A program made the translations under genes and the position numbers. The notes below the pieces were generated by a model. That model saw only the letters and a program-made list of their open reading frames with translations, was not told the origin of the DNA and made no database searches. Below are positions 55,078 through 63,831 of a stretch of 64,000 nucleotides of DNA, piece by piece. Numbering within the stretch: position 1 is the stretch's first letter; the number at the start of each line of letters is the position of its first letter. The DNA is from Pseudogracilibacillus sp037892545 (lineage in GTDB: Bacteria; Bacillota; Bacilli; Bacillales; Amphibacillaceae): assembly GCF_037892545.1 (NCBI RefSeq), contig NZ_JBBKBG010000005.1, positions 34,837 through 98,836 on the forward strand. Reading direction: 5' to 3'.

Positions 55078-56004
55078 ATGAAAAAGGTAATTTTAGATGT
55101 AGATACAGGAATTGATGATGCATTAGCAATTGCTTATGCAACAAAATCAAAAGATTTAGATGTTTTAGGATTAACAACGACGTTTGGAAATGTTCAAGTA
55201 AAAGATGCTACAAGAAATACACAATTTATTTTACAAATGTTAGAAAAGGACATTCCTGTTTATGAAGGTTCGGATAGACCATTAAATCAACAAGAACCAT
55301 ATTTAGCAGTGGCACAAAAAGTGCATGGTATCGATGGGTTAGCGAATCAATTAGAAGCATATGATGTCGTTACAGAGGAAAGAAAAACAGGAGAAGCAAT
55401 TTCATTTATTATTGATACAGTAAAAAAATACCCAAATGAAGTAACATTAATTTTTGTTGGGCCATTGACAAACTTAGCGAAAGTATATGAACAGGCTCCT
55501 GAGATTGCAACGCTCGTGAAAGAAATTATTGTAATGGGTGGTGCTGTGACAGTGCCTGGAAACGTTCGTCCACATGCGGAAGCAAATATATTTTCTGACC
55601 CTGAAGCAGCAAAACGCGTTTTACAATCGAATTTGCCAATTACTTTAGTTGGCTTAGATGTTACTATGCAAACATTGTTATCACGTGATGAAGTGAAAAA
55701 ATGGGAAAAAACAGATTCAGCGGCGTCGAAATTTTTTGCTAACATAACAAATTATTATATTGATTTTTATGAAAGTTTTTCCCCTGGAATTGGTGGTTGT
55801 GGCTTACACGATCCATTAGCAATTGGCAGAGCAATTGATGCTACGTTCGTTCAAACGAAAGCGATGAATGTAGATGTCCATTTAGATGAAGCATTACGTG
55901 GAAATACGTTTGAAACAGAAAAATCAACGAAAAATACATCTGTTAGTTTAGAAGTAGATGTTCATCGATTTTTAGATCATTTTGTACAGACAATAAACTT
56001 TTAA
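55078..56004 (+). CDS. Nucleoside hydrolase (IunH family)
   Basis: A 308-residue hydrolase with the calcium-binding motif DVDTGIDDALA at residues 7-17, VHGIDGLA, FVGPLTNLA, VMGGAV, and the late HDPLA. It splits ribonucleosides to base and ribose. Paired with rbsK it makes a short ribose-salvage operon. Which bases it prefers cannot be told. Confidence 0.93.
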   Translation: MKKVILDVDTGIDDALAIAYATKSKDLDVLGLTTTFGNVQVKDATRNTQFILQMLEKDIPVYEGSDRPLNQQEPYLAVAQKVHGIDGLANQLEAYDVVTEERKTGEAISFIIDTVKKYPNEVTLIFVGPLTNLAKVYEQAPEIATLVKEIIVMGGAVTVPGNVRPHAEANIFSDPEAAKRVLQSNLPITLVGLDVTMQTLLSRDEVKKWEKTDSAASKFFANITNYYIDFYESFSPGIGGCGLHDPLAIGRAIDATFVQTKAMNVDVHLDEALRGNTFETEKSTKNTSVSLEVDVHRFLDHFVQTINF

Positions 56005-56015
56005 ATAGATACATT

Positions 56016-56051
56016 AACAGCAATTTCTCTTTGAAGTTGCTGTTTTTTTAT
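56016..56051 (+). terminator. Terminator after the nucleoside hydrolase gene
   Basis: AACAGCAA and TTGCTGTT with a 13-base loop are followed by seven T residues. Confidence 0.85.
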
Positions 56052-56151
56052 ACATGTTAAAAGAAAGGTAGACAGCTAATTTTCAAACAATTGAAAAAAT
56101 ACGCCAATCGTACTATTGAGTGAAAAAGGTTAAGTATGATACGCTACTGTA

Positions 56152-56165
56152 TGTAAGCGTATACA
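56152..56165 (+). promoter_or_regulatory. Candidate CcpA cre site before ggt
   Basis: TGTAAGCGTATACA matches the cre consensus TGWAARCGYTWNCW with one mismatch. It lies just upstream of the ggt ribosome binding site. A similar TGTAAGCGTTATGA covers the start of the alanine symporter (59081-59094). Confidence 0.4.
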
Positions 56166-56180
56166 ACATAAGGGAGGAAT

Positions 56181-58871
56181 ATGATGCGAAATCGAGGTTA
56201 CAAATTAGGGAGTATTATTGCAATAATTATGTTATTGTTTTTCAGTTTTTCACCAAATATAACGTATGCACAAACAAATACGGAAGGTGATCCACCTGAT
56301 AATCCCGGTATTAAAGAGGAACAAACAGATACAGGAGAAAAAGGAATGGTCGTAACTGCCCATCCAGAAGCGACTGAAATAGGGGTAGAAGTGTTAAAAC
56401 AAGGTGGAAATGCTATGGATGCTGCCGCTGCTATTCAACTGGCATTAAATGTGGTTGAACCACAAATGTCAGGTATTGGTGGTGGAGGATTTATTATGTA
56501 TTATGATGCGGAAACGAAAGAAGTGTCTGTTTTAAATAGTAGAGAGAAGGCACCAGGTGGTGCGACGGAAGATATGTTTATGGATCCAGAAACCGGTAAG
56601 CCATTTCCTTTTGCTGAAAGAGTGGAGAGTGGATTATCTGTTGGAGTACCTGGAACTTTAAAAGGTTTAGAAGATGGTTTAGAAAAGTGGGGAACGATGT
56701 CATTAGAGGAGTTAATTGACCCAGCAATTGAATTGGCTGAAGAAGGACATAAGGTTAACTGGGCATTAGCAAATGCGATTGACAGTAATGCAACAAAACT
56801 TTCTAAAACAGAAGCAGGAAAGGTATTTGTACCTAATGGACAACCTTTAAAAGAAGGAGACTTATTGGTACAAGAGGATTTAGCGAAAACGTTTAAATTA
56901 ATTAAGGAAAATGGAACGGATGCTTTTTATAATGGAGAAATTGCAAAGGCGTTAGTTGAGGAAGTGCAAGATAATGGTAGTTCTATGAATATGGAAGATT
57001 TAGAACAATATAGTACAGACATGGAAACACCAGTAAAAGGAAATTATAAAGGATATGATATTTATTCCATGCCTCCGCCAAGTTCAGGGGGGTTAGTCGT
57101 TATTCAATTATTATCTATGTTTGAACAATTAGATTTAACACAGTGGGATATTCGTTCTACGGAAAAATATCATCATTTAGTTGAAGCGTATCATTTAGCT
57201 TATGCAGACCGTGGACAATATATGGGAGATGAAAATTATATCGATGTTCCAAAAAATGGATTAATACATCCGGAATATATTGCAAAACGCATTTCTCTCA
57301 TTGATCCGAAGAAAGCAAATGATGATGTAGAGCCGGGAAATCCGTGTGAATTTGAAACAGATGAAATAGATGACGTATGTGCAGATTATGCTTCGGTAGA
57401 TGAAGAGAAACAAGGTGAAAAGAAATCTACAGAGGAAACAGAAGTGAATAATGAGGAAGATGAAAAAGAGGAAACGAATGAGACAAATGAAACAAATGAG
57501 TCAAATGAAACAAATGAAACAAATGAATCAAATGAAACAGAGGAAGAAAAAGTAGAAAATGATCAAGAAGAAAAGGAAGATGCTACGAACAATGGTGAAA
57601 TAAGTGTTGAAAATAATCAAGAAGAAGAGGAAGGACGAGTGGAAGGAGAAACAACACATTTCACCGTAGCAGATCAGTGGGGGAATATGGTTTCCTTTAC
57701 AACGACAATTGAACAAGTATTTGGTTCTGGTATGATGATTCCGGGATACGGGGTCATGTTAAATAATGAATTAACGGATTTTGATGCAACACCAGGTGGA
57801 GCGAACCAAGTGGAGCCGAATAAACGCCCATTAAGTAGTATGAGTCCGACCATTGTATTGAAAGATGGCGAACCATTTATGACTGTTGGCTCACCAGGAG
57901 GAACGACCATTATTACGTCTGTCGCGCAAGTTATTTTAAATGTAATTGGGTATGAACAAGAATTGAAAGATGCGATTGAAGAACCAAGATTGTTTTCTAG
58001 TGCATATCCATCCATACGTTGGGAGTACGGTGTTCCAAGTGACGTAAGGGAAAAAATGGTTGAGATGGGCCATGAATGGGAAGAACAAAATGTAGAAATC
58101 GGAAATGTAAACAGTTTATTAATAAAAGATAATAAGTATTATGGGGCAGCAGATTCTACTAGAGAAGGGGTAGCAATTGGCCTTACAGAAGCAGACTATG
58201 CGGAAGAAATAGATGTAACGAAATTAGAAGAAATATTAAAAGACATCGAAAAATTAAATGAATCAGATTATACGAAAGAAAGCTGGGAGAAGTTGGACGC
58301 TGCGATAAAATCTGCTGAAAAACTTTTATCAGATGAAGAAAAAACACAAGAAGATGTGGATGCAACATTCGAAAAGGTAAAAGAAGCGATGAATGAACTG
58401 GAGAAAAAACAGGAAGAGGTAGAAGAGGTAGATAAATCAACATTAGAAAAAGAAATCAAACAAGCGGAAGAGTTAAATGAATCAGATTACACAAAAGATA
58501 GCTGGGAAAAATTTCAAACAGTATTAAAAAGTGCTCAAACTGTTTTAGAAAAGGAACAAGCAACGGAGGAAGAAGTAAATGAAGCGTTAACGGCACTTAA
58601 AGAAGCAGTAAAACAATTGAAGCTAAAAGATGAGCAGGAAACGAATGGGGAAGCAGATAAAGGAGATTCAAACTTAAATAACGATGAACCAATAACAGAT
58701 GAAAATAATGCTGAAACTACCATTGTAAAGAATGACAACGATGATTCAAATAAAAAAGGTGGAATTCTACCGAATACAGGCACAACAATGTTTAATATAT
58801 TATTGATTGGTGCTGTTCTCCTAGTAGTTGGTATAATTTTATTCGTGATTCGTAAAAGAAACGTTTCATAG
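56181..58871 (+). CDS. ggt: Cell-wall-anchored gamma-glutamyltransferase with FIVAR-like repeats
   Basis: An 896-residue protein (ATG 56181, or 56184, after AGGGAGG). A signal peptide covers about 1-31, and a gamma-glutamyltransferase occupies residues 50-670, including QMSGIGGGGFIMYYD and the autocleavage site ETTHF, with catalytic Thr491. The small-subunit motifs NKRPLSSMSPTIVLKDG and VGSPGGTTIITSV follow. Just before the cleavage site is an acidic Asn/Glu/Thr-rich insert (about 405-488). Two FIVAR-like helical repeats follow the enzyme (about 675-745 and 751-815, both with LNESDYTK), then a hydrophilic linker, LPNTG (863-867), a membrane span and a basic tail RKRNVS. This is a sortase anchor, so the enzyme should be wall-bound. 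Usual GGTs are about 580 residues and secreted. Confidence 0.93.
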   Translation: MMRNRGYKLGSIIAIIMLLFFSFSPNITYAQTNTEGDPPDNPGIKEEQTDTGEKGMVVTAHPEATEIGVEVLKQGGNAMDAAAAIQLALNVVEPQMSGIGGGGFIMYYDAETKEVSVLNSREKAPGGATEDMFMDPETGKPFPFAERVESGLSVGVPGTLKGLEDGLEKWGTMSLEELIDPAIELAEEGHKVNWALANAIDSNATKLSKTEAGKVFVPNGQPLKEGDLLVQEDLAKTFKLIKENGTDAFYNGEIAKALVEEVQDNGSSMNMEDLEQYSTDMETPVKGNYKGYDIYSMPPPSSGGLVVIQLLSMFEQLDLTQWDIRSTEKYHHLVEAYHLAYADRGQYMGDENYIDVPKNGLIHPEYIAKRISLIDPKKANDDVEPGNPCEFETDEIDDVCADYASVDEEKQGEKKSTEETEVNNEEDEKEETNETNETNESNETNETNESNETEEEKVENDQEEKEDATNNGEISVENNQEEEEGRVEGETTHFTVADQWGNMVSFTTTIEQVFGSGMMIPGYGVMLNNELTDFDATPGGANQVEPNKRPLSSMSPTIVLKDGEPFMTVGSPGGTTIITSVAQVILNVIGYEQELKDAIEEPRLFSSAYPSIRWEYGVPSDVREKMVEMGHEWEEQNVEIGNVNSLLIKDNKYYGAADSTREGVAIGLTEADYAEEIDVTKLEEILKDIEKLNESDYTKESWEKLDAAIKSAEKLLSDEEKTQEDVDATFEKVKEAMNELEKKQEEVEEVDKSTLEKEIKQAEELNESDYTKDSWEKFQTVLKSAQTVLEKEQATEEEVNEALTALKEAVKQLKLKDEQETNGEADKGDSNLNNDEPITDENNAETTIVKNDNDDSNKKGGILPNTGTTMFNILLIGAVLLVVGIILFVIRKRNVS

Positions 58872-58885
58872 GATGTATTTATTTT

Positions 58886-58942
58886 AAACCTAAGATAAAG
58901 TGTTAGAAATGGATAACTAACGCTTTATCTTAGGTTTTTTTA
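58886..58942 (+). terminator. Terminator after ggt
   Basis: AAACCTAAGATAAAG and CTTTATCTTAGGTTT, with inner GTTAG/CTAAC, form a long stem followed by a T run. Confidence 0.9.
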
Positions 58943-59090
58943 ATATAACAGAATAAAGTAAACTTTCACACAAATAAAATGAACAATATTCTGAAAAATC
59001 CCTCTAATTCTTAATAATTGATAATTATTTTAAATGTTAGTAGAATGAAAAAACATGTACAAAAAAATTCTCGAAAGGAATGTAAGCGTT

Positions 59091-60491
59091 ATGATATTGG
59101 ATTTTTTAAATTGGTTAGTCGGTCCACTAAATGATTTTATATGGACTTATATACTTATCGCGGTTTTATTAATTTTAGGGGTGTATTTTACGGTACGAAC
59201 AAAATTTGTACAAATTCGTTTGTTTAAAGAAATGTTTCGTCTTATTGTGGAGAAGAAAGAAAATGATGATGGAGTTTCTCCCTTCCAAGCATTTACTATT
59301 AGTGCCGCTTCACGAGTAGGGACAGGAAATGTAACAGGAGTGGCTCTTGCAATTGGGGTTGGTGGACCTGGAGCTGTTTTTTGGATGTGGATTATCGCTT
59401 TAATTGGAATGGCAACCGCATTTATAGAGAGTACATTAGCTCAAGTGTACAAAGTAAAAGATGGTGACACATTCCGTGGTGGACCAGCTTATTACATGGA
59501 AAAGGCATTAGGTATGCGTAAACTTGGAATTGTTTTTGCAATTCTGTTAACGTTATCATTTGGATTTATTTTTAATTCCGTTCAATCGAATACAATAAGC
59601 CAATCATTCGGAGATGTCTTCGGTATTCCAAATTGGGTAATTGGTTTAATATTAGTCGTATTAACAGGAATTATTATTTTTGGTGGAGTGAAACGTATTG
59701 TAAAAGTGACAGAATTAGTCGTACCAATCATGGCAACATTTTATATTTTAATAGCACTCTTTATCGTAGTAATGAATATTTCACAAATTCCCGCTGTCTT
59801 TAATTTAATCATAAGCCATGCATTTGGAATGAAAGAATTTATCGGTGGTGGAATTGGTGCAGCGATGATGGAAGGAATTCGTCGTGGGCTATTTTCTAAC
59901 GAAGCAGGAATGGGAAGTGTGCCTAACGCAGCTGCGACAGCGAATGTTTCACACCCTGCCAAACAAGGATTAGTGCAAAGTTTAGGTGTGTTTTTTGATA
60001 CAATCATCGTCTGTTCGGCAACAGCTTTCATTATTATTTTAGCGGACATTTATGGAACAGGTGAAAAAGATGGTATTCTTTTAACGCAAGCTTCCATGGA
60101 ATTACATGTAGGAGTATGGGCACCATATTTCGTAGCTATTGCCATTCTATTTTTTGCCTTTAGTTCGATTATTGGAAATTACTATTATGGTGAAACGAAT
60201 ATCGAGTTTATCAATGCAAACAAAGCATGGATGAACGTTTATCGTGTTTTAGTATTAGTCATGGTGATGTTTGGTGCATTAGCACAAGTAAGTGTAGTAT
60301 GGAGCATGGCAGATTTATTTATGGGACTGATGGCAATAATAAACTTAACAGTGATCATGTTGTTAGGAAAAGTGGCCTCCCAAGTGCTAGATGACTTCAC
60401 CGTACAACGTAAAAAAGGACTAAACCCAGTATTTAAAGCATCAAGTATTCCGGGATTAAAAGGTGCGGAATGTTGGGAAGATAAAAAATAA
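59091..60491 (+). CDS. Alanine or glycine:sodium symporter (AlsT family)
   Basis: A 466-residue carrier with about 11 spans and AGCS signatures: FQAFTISAASRVGTGNVTGV, GPGAVFWMW, FRGGPAYYMEKALG and GLFSNEAGMGSVPNAAATA. It imports alanine or glycine with sodium. ATG 59091 follows AAAGGAA; a longer frame starting 12 codons earlier has no ribosome binding site. A possible cre site overlaps the start. Confidence 0.93.
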   Translation: MILDFLNWLVGPLNDFIWTYILIAVLLILGVYFTVRTKFVQIRLFKEMFRLIVEKKENDDGVSPFQAFTISAASRVGTGNVTGVALAIGVGGPGAVFWMWIIALIGMATAFIESTLAQVYKVKDGDTFRGGPAYYMEKALGMRKLGIVFAILLTLSFGFIFNSVQSNTISQSFGDVFGIPNWVIGLILVVLTGIIIFGGVKRIVKVTELVVPIMATFYILIALFIVVMNISQIPAVFNLIISHAFGMKEFIGGGIGAAMMEGIRRGLFSNEAGMGSVPNAAATANVSHPAKQGLVQSLGVFFDTIIVCSATAFIIILADIYGTGEKDGILLTQASMELHVGVWAPYFVAIAILFFAFSSIIGNYYYGETNIEFINANKAWMNVYRVLVLVMVMFGALAQVSVVWSMADLFMGLMAIINLTVIMLLGKVASQVLDDFTVQRKKGLNPVFKASSIPGLKGAECWEDKK

Positions 60492-60495
60492 ATAA

Positions 60496-60633
60496 TGGGG
60501 ACGTAAGTTAGTTTACAAACTAGCCTATTTACAGGAAACAACTGCTGCTGATGATCATTTAGTCTATGAGCTTGATGGTACGATGATGGGAGGAAACATT
60601 CGTACGAGTGAAAGACGGATGCTTGGAAGATAA
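60496..60633 (+). pseudogene. Possible 3' fragment of a lost gene
   Basis: A 45-codon frame without a start codon encodes KLVYKLAYLQETTAADDH and then ELDGTMMGGNIRTSERRMLG before TAA. The composition looks coding, but I cannot name it. It may be a remnant left by a rearrangement between the symporter and dus genes. Confidence 0.2.
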
Positions 60634-60710
60634 GTTTTTTTACAAGTATTCTTACATCTTTTACGGTATAATAAACGACTAGGTATACGTTTATTAAAGG
60701 AGATTGAAAC

Positions 60711-61679
60711 ATGAGTACGGACAATTTTTGGCTAGCTTTACCGAAGCCGTTTTTTATATTAGCACCGATGGAAGATGTGACAGATGTAGTGTTTCGTCAT
60801 GTAGTAGCGAAGGCAGGTCGTCCAGATGTATTTTTTACAGAGTTTGCAAATACGACGAGTTATTGCCATCCAGATGGTACAGAAAGTGTGCGAGGTCGTT
60901 TATTATTTACCGAAGACGAGCAACCAATTGTTGCTCATATTTGGGGAGATAACCCGGACTATTTTCGTGAAATGAGCATCGGAATGAAAGAAATGGGCTT
61001 TAAAGGTGTCGATATTAATATGGGATGCCCAGTTCAAAACGTAGCGGCGAAAGGCCGTGGTGCAGGGTTAATTAATCATCCAAAACGGGCAGCTGACATT
61101 ATTCAAGCTACTAAAGAGGGTGGGCTACCAGTAAGTGTGAAAACACGTATAGGTTATACGGAAATAGAGGAATGGCGTACTTGGCTAACCCATATACTCC
61201 AACAAGATATTGCTAATTTATCTATCCACCTTCGTACCCGAAAAGAAATGAGTAAAGTAGCGGCACATTGGGAATTAATTCCGGAAATAAAACAATTAAG
61301 AGATGAAATTGCACCAAATACGTTACTTACGATTAATGGGGACATCCCTGATCGTCAAACGGGACAAGCGTTGGTGGAAAAGTATGGTGTGGATGGCGTA
61401 ATGATTGGCCGTGGCGTATTTACAAATCCATTCTGTTTTGAAAAAGAACCGAAACAACATACGGCATTAGAACATTTGCAATTATTGATGTTACAACTTG
61501 ATTTACATGATCAATATGAAAAAATTGAACCGAGACCATTTAAACCATTGCTTCGATTTTTCAAAATTTATATACGTGGGTTCCATGGTGCAAGTGAATT
61601 GCGTCACCGTTTAATGAGCACCAACTCTACAGAGGAAGTACGACAAATTATACAACCATATATGGATGCAGGCATATAA
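60711..61679 (+). CDS. tRNA-dihydrouridine synthase
   Basis: A 322-residue FMN barrel with LAPMEDVTDVVFR at the start, the catalytic-cysteine motif NMGCPVQNVAAKGRGAGL, VKTRIGY, the RNA-contact region and GVMIGRGVFTNPF. It reduces uridines in tRNA. It resembles the Dus family without a clear assignment to one of the numbered types. AAAGGAGATTG precedes the ATG. Confidence 0.92.
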   Translation: MSTDNFWLALPKPFFILAPMEDVTDVVFRHVVAKAGRPDVFFTEFANTTSYCHPDGTESVRGRLLFTEDEQPIVAHIWGDNPDYFREMSIGMKEMGFKGVDINMGCPVQNVAAKGRGAGLINHPKRAADIIQATKEGGLPVSVKTRIGYTEIEEWRTWLTHILQQDIANLSIHLRTRKEMSKVAAHWELIPEIKQLRDEIAPNTLLTINGDIPDRQTGQALVEKYGVDGVMIGRGVFTNPFCFEKEPKQHTALEHLQLLMLQLDLHDQYEKIEPRPFKPLLRFFKIYIRGFHGASELRHRLMSTNSTEEVRQIIQPYMDAGI

Positions 61680-61680
61680 A

Positions 61681-61718
61681 AGAGGTTGCTATCACTTTAA
61701 TAAGCGGTAGCAACCTCT
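61681..61718. terminator. Bidirectional terminator between dus and marR
   Basis: AGAGGTTGCTA and TAGCAACCTCT form an 11-base stem with a 16-base loop; T-rich sequence follows on both strands. Confidence 0.85.
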
Positions 61719-61722
61719 CTCT

Positions 61723-62139
61723 TTATGTTTCGTTTAATTTTTGATAAATATTTAATAATTGGTTTAATTCTTCTTTCGTCAATTTTAAAAACATTTCCTC
61801 ACGTAATTTATGGCCTTCTTCGTTTGCACGTATGAGTAAGTTTGTCCCTTTTTCAGTAATATCTAATAAAATAATACGTCGATCCTTATCATCTAACGAA
61901 CGCACTGCTAAACCACGTTTTACTAGTTTTTCACATAAATGTGTAACAGTTGGTGGTGTAAGTCCAAGCTCTCTCGCTATTTGAGAAGGGCGTGATTGTC
62001 CATTGGTATATAAGTAGCCAAGTGTAAGAACGTGAGAAACACCTAAATCTTCATTAAATGTTTTGTTCCATTGAATGATTAAACCGTTCGTAAACTTATC
62101 CATATTGTGTAAGATTTTGAAAATCGTTTGATCTTGCAA
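61723..62139 (-). CDS. MarR-family transcriptional regulator
   Basis: A 138-residue winged-helix protein with the recognition helix region PSQIARELGLTPPTVTHLCEKLVKRGL, in two parts, and the wing DDKDRRIILLDITEKG. MarR proteins bind palindromes and often respond to small aromatic ligands. It is the last gene of a unit with two dehydrogenases, 58 bases after the second, and probably controls them. Confidence 0.92.
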   Translation of the reverse strand: MQDQTIFKILHNMDKFTNGLIIQWNKTFNEDLGVSHVLTLGYLYTNGQSRPSQIARELGLTPPTVTHLCEKLVKRGLAVRSLDDKDRRIILLDITEKGTNLLIRANEEGHKLREEMFLKLTKEELNQLLNIYQKLNET

Positions 62140-62197
62140 TGCCTTCCCTCCTCTACCACCTAATTATAGCAAGTTTTGTAAGTTGATTCTATTTACA

Positions 62198-62932
62198 TTA
62201 TTGTGCAGAAAATCCACCGTCGATGACAATCTCAGCTCCAGTAATATAACTAGAATCATCAGAAGCTAAAAACAATGCTGCTTTTGCAATATCTTCTGGT
62301 TGACCTAAACGTTGTAAAGGAGTGGCTTGAATAAGCTGCTTTAATAAATCTTTTGATGTACTTAAGCTTTGTGTCATCGGTGTTTCGATAATACCTGGGA
62401 ATAATGCATTCACACGAACACCTTGACGACCGAATTGTATTGCTGCAGCTTTTGAAATAGCACGAACAGCTCCTTTAGATGCAGAATAATGGCTAAACCC
62501 TTGTCCAATTTGTGCTGTATAGGATGAAATGTTCACGATGGAACCTTTTCCTTGTTCCGCCATAATTGGTGCGATATGTTTCATCCCAGCAAAAGGACCG
62601 AATCCATTAATCGACATCATAAAATCCCAATCCTCTTTCTCAATATCTGTATACGGCTTTTCGGAGGAAACACCAGCATTATTGACTAAAATATCAATGG
62701 ATCCGAATTTTTCCTTGATATCATGTGCGAATGTTTTCCAAGCTTCGTCTGAAGAAACATCTAGTTTCATACCGTGAACATTTTCTTTTTCACTCGCTTT
62801 TGCTAATGCTTCTTCATTAATATCGGCAGCGATGACGGTTGCCCCTTCTGCACGAAATACATCGACCATGCCAGCGCCAATACCTGAAGCTCCACCTGTT
62901 ATAATTGCAACTTTTCCATCTAATTTACCCAT
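62198..62932 (-). CDS. Short-chain dehydrogenase/reductase (first)
   Basis: A 244-residue SDR with the cofactor motif TGGASGIGAG, NNAG, the catalytic serine in IVNISSYT and YSASK. The C-terminal GAEIVIDGGFSAQ is typical of 3-oxoacyl reductase-like members. The substrate is unknown. It follows the second SDR by 53 bases. Confidence 0.9.
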   Translation of the reverse strand: MGKLDGKVAIITGGASGIGAGMVDVFRAEGATVIAADINEEALAKASEKENVHGMKLDVSSDEAWKTFAHDIKEKFGSIDILVNNAGVSSEKPYTDIEKEDWDFMMSINGFGPFAGMKHIAPIMAEQGKGSIVNISSYTAQIGQGFSHYSASKGAVRAISKAAAIQFGRQGVRVNALFPGIIETPMTQSLSTSKDLLKQLIQATPLQRLGQPEDIAKAALFLASDDSSYITGAEIVIDGGFSAQ

Positions 62933-62985
62933 GTAAATCGCTCCTTTTCATATTGAAATGATCATACTACTTCTATATAAATTAT

Positions 62986-63783
62986 TTACATACCCATCAT
63001 TTCTCTAAAGTCTGGGATTGTAGGGTTACCTAAATAATGACCACCCTCTACTTGAATGGTCTGTCCAGTAATAAATTTAGCCTCATCTGATGCTAAAAAT
63101 AAGACCGTATATCCAACATCATCTGCTTCACCGTGATATGGTAGAGCATTATATTTTGCAAATGTATTTAATAATTCTTCTGACATATTTCGTTTTGCAG
63201 CAGGCGTTAAAATTAACCCTGGTGCAACGGCATTACAACGAATATTATCTTTTCCATATTGTGTGGCAACATATTTTGTTAAATTGACAACAGCAGCTTT
63301 TGATGCCCCATATGCAACACGAATTGCATCACTTGCAAATGCAGCCATGGAAGCAGTGTTAATAATGGAACCACCACCAGCTTCTATCATATGTGGAATA
63401 GCATATTTACATCCGTGTAGGACACTTTTTACATTAACATTTAACAAACGGTCCCATTCCTCTAAGTCGATATGAACGACATCCAAATCTTTTTGAATAT
63501 TTGTTACTCCCACATTATTAAAAAGAATATTAATCTTACCGAATGTTTTTATCGTGAAGTCAATGGCTGTTTGGATGGATTCGCCATCTCCAGCATCTAA
63601 GAAAATTGCTGCTGCCTCTCCACCTTGTGCATTAATTTCTGCTGCGGCTTTTTTAGCTCCTTCTTCATTAAAATCTGCTAGCACTACTTTAGCTCCCTCT
63701 TTTGCTAACAATTTTGCAGAAGCGAGCCCAATTCCTGAAGCACTTCCTGTTAATAATGCTACTTTTTGATCAACTCTACCCAT
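62986..63783 (-). CDS. Short-chain dehydrogenase/reductase (second)
   Basis: A 265-residue SDR with TGSASGIGLAS, NNVGV, the catalytic serine in IINTASMAA and YGASK, and a C-terminus ending VEGGHYLGN plus a short extra tail. ATG 63783 follows GGTGG; a GTG three codons earlier is part of that signal. It is the first gene of the SDR-SDR-marR unit. Confidence 0.9.
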   Translation of the reverse strand: MGRVDQKVALLTGSASGIGLASAKLLAKEGAKVVLADFNEEGAKKAAAEINAQGGEAAAIFLDAGDGESIQTAIDFTIKTFGKINILFNNVGVTNIQKDLDVVHIDLEEWDRLLNVNVKSVLHGCKYAIPHMIEAGGGSIINTASMAAFASDAIRVAYGASKAAVVNLTKYVATQYGKDNIRCNAVAPGLILTPAAKRNMSEELLNTFAKYNALPYHGEADDVGYTVLFLASDEAKFITGQTIQVEGGHYLGNPTIPDFREMMGM

Positions 63784-63819
63784 ATTTACCACCTTTCCTA
63801 TATTTTAATTTAAAAATTA

Positions 63820-63831
63820 TTAGACATCTAA
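63820..63831. promoter_or_regulatory. Candidate MarR operator
   Basis: TTAGACATCTAA is a 12-base near-palindrome in the promoter region of the SDR-SDR-marR unit, 37 bases upstream of the first start codon. The rest of the sequence to 64000 has no gene that I can support. Confidence 0.35.
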
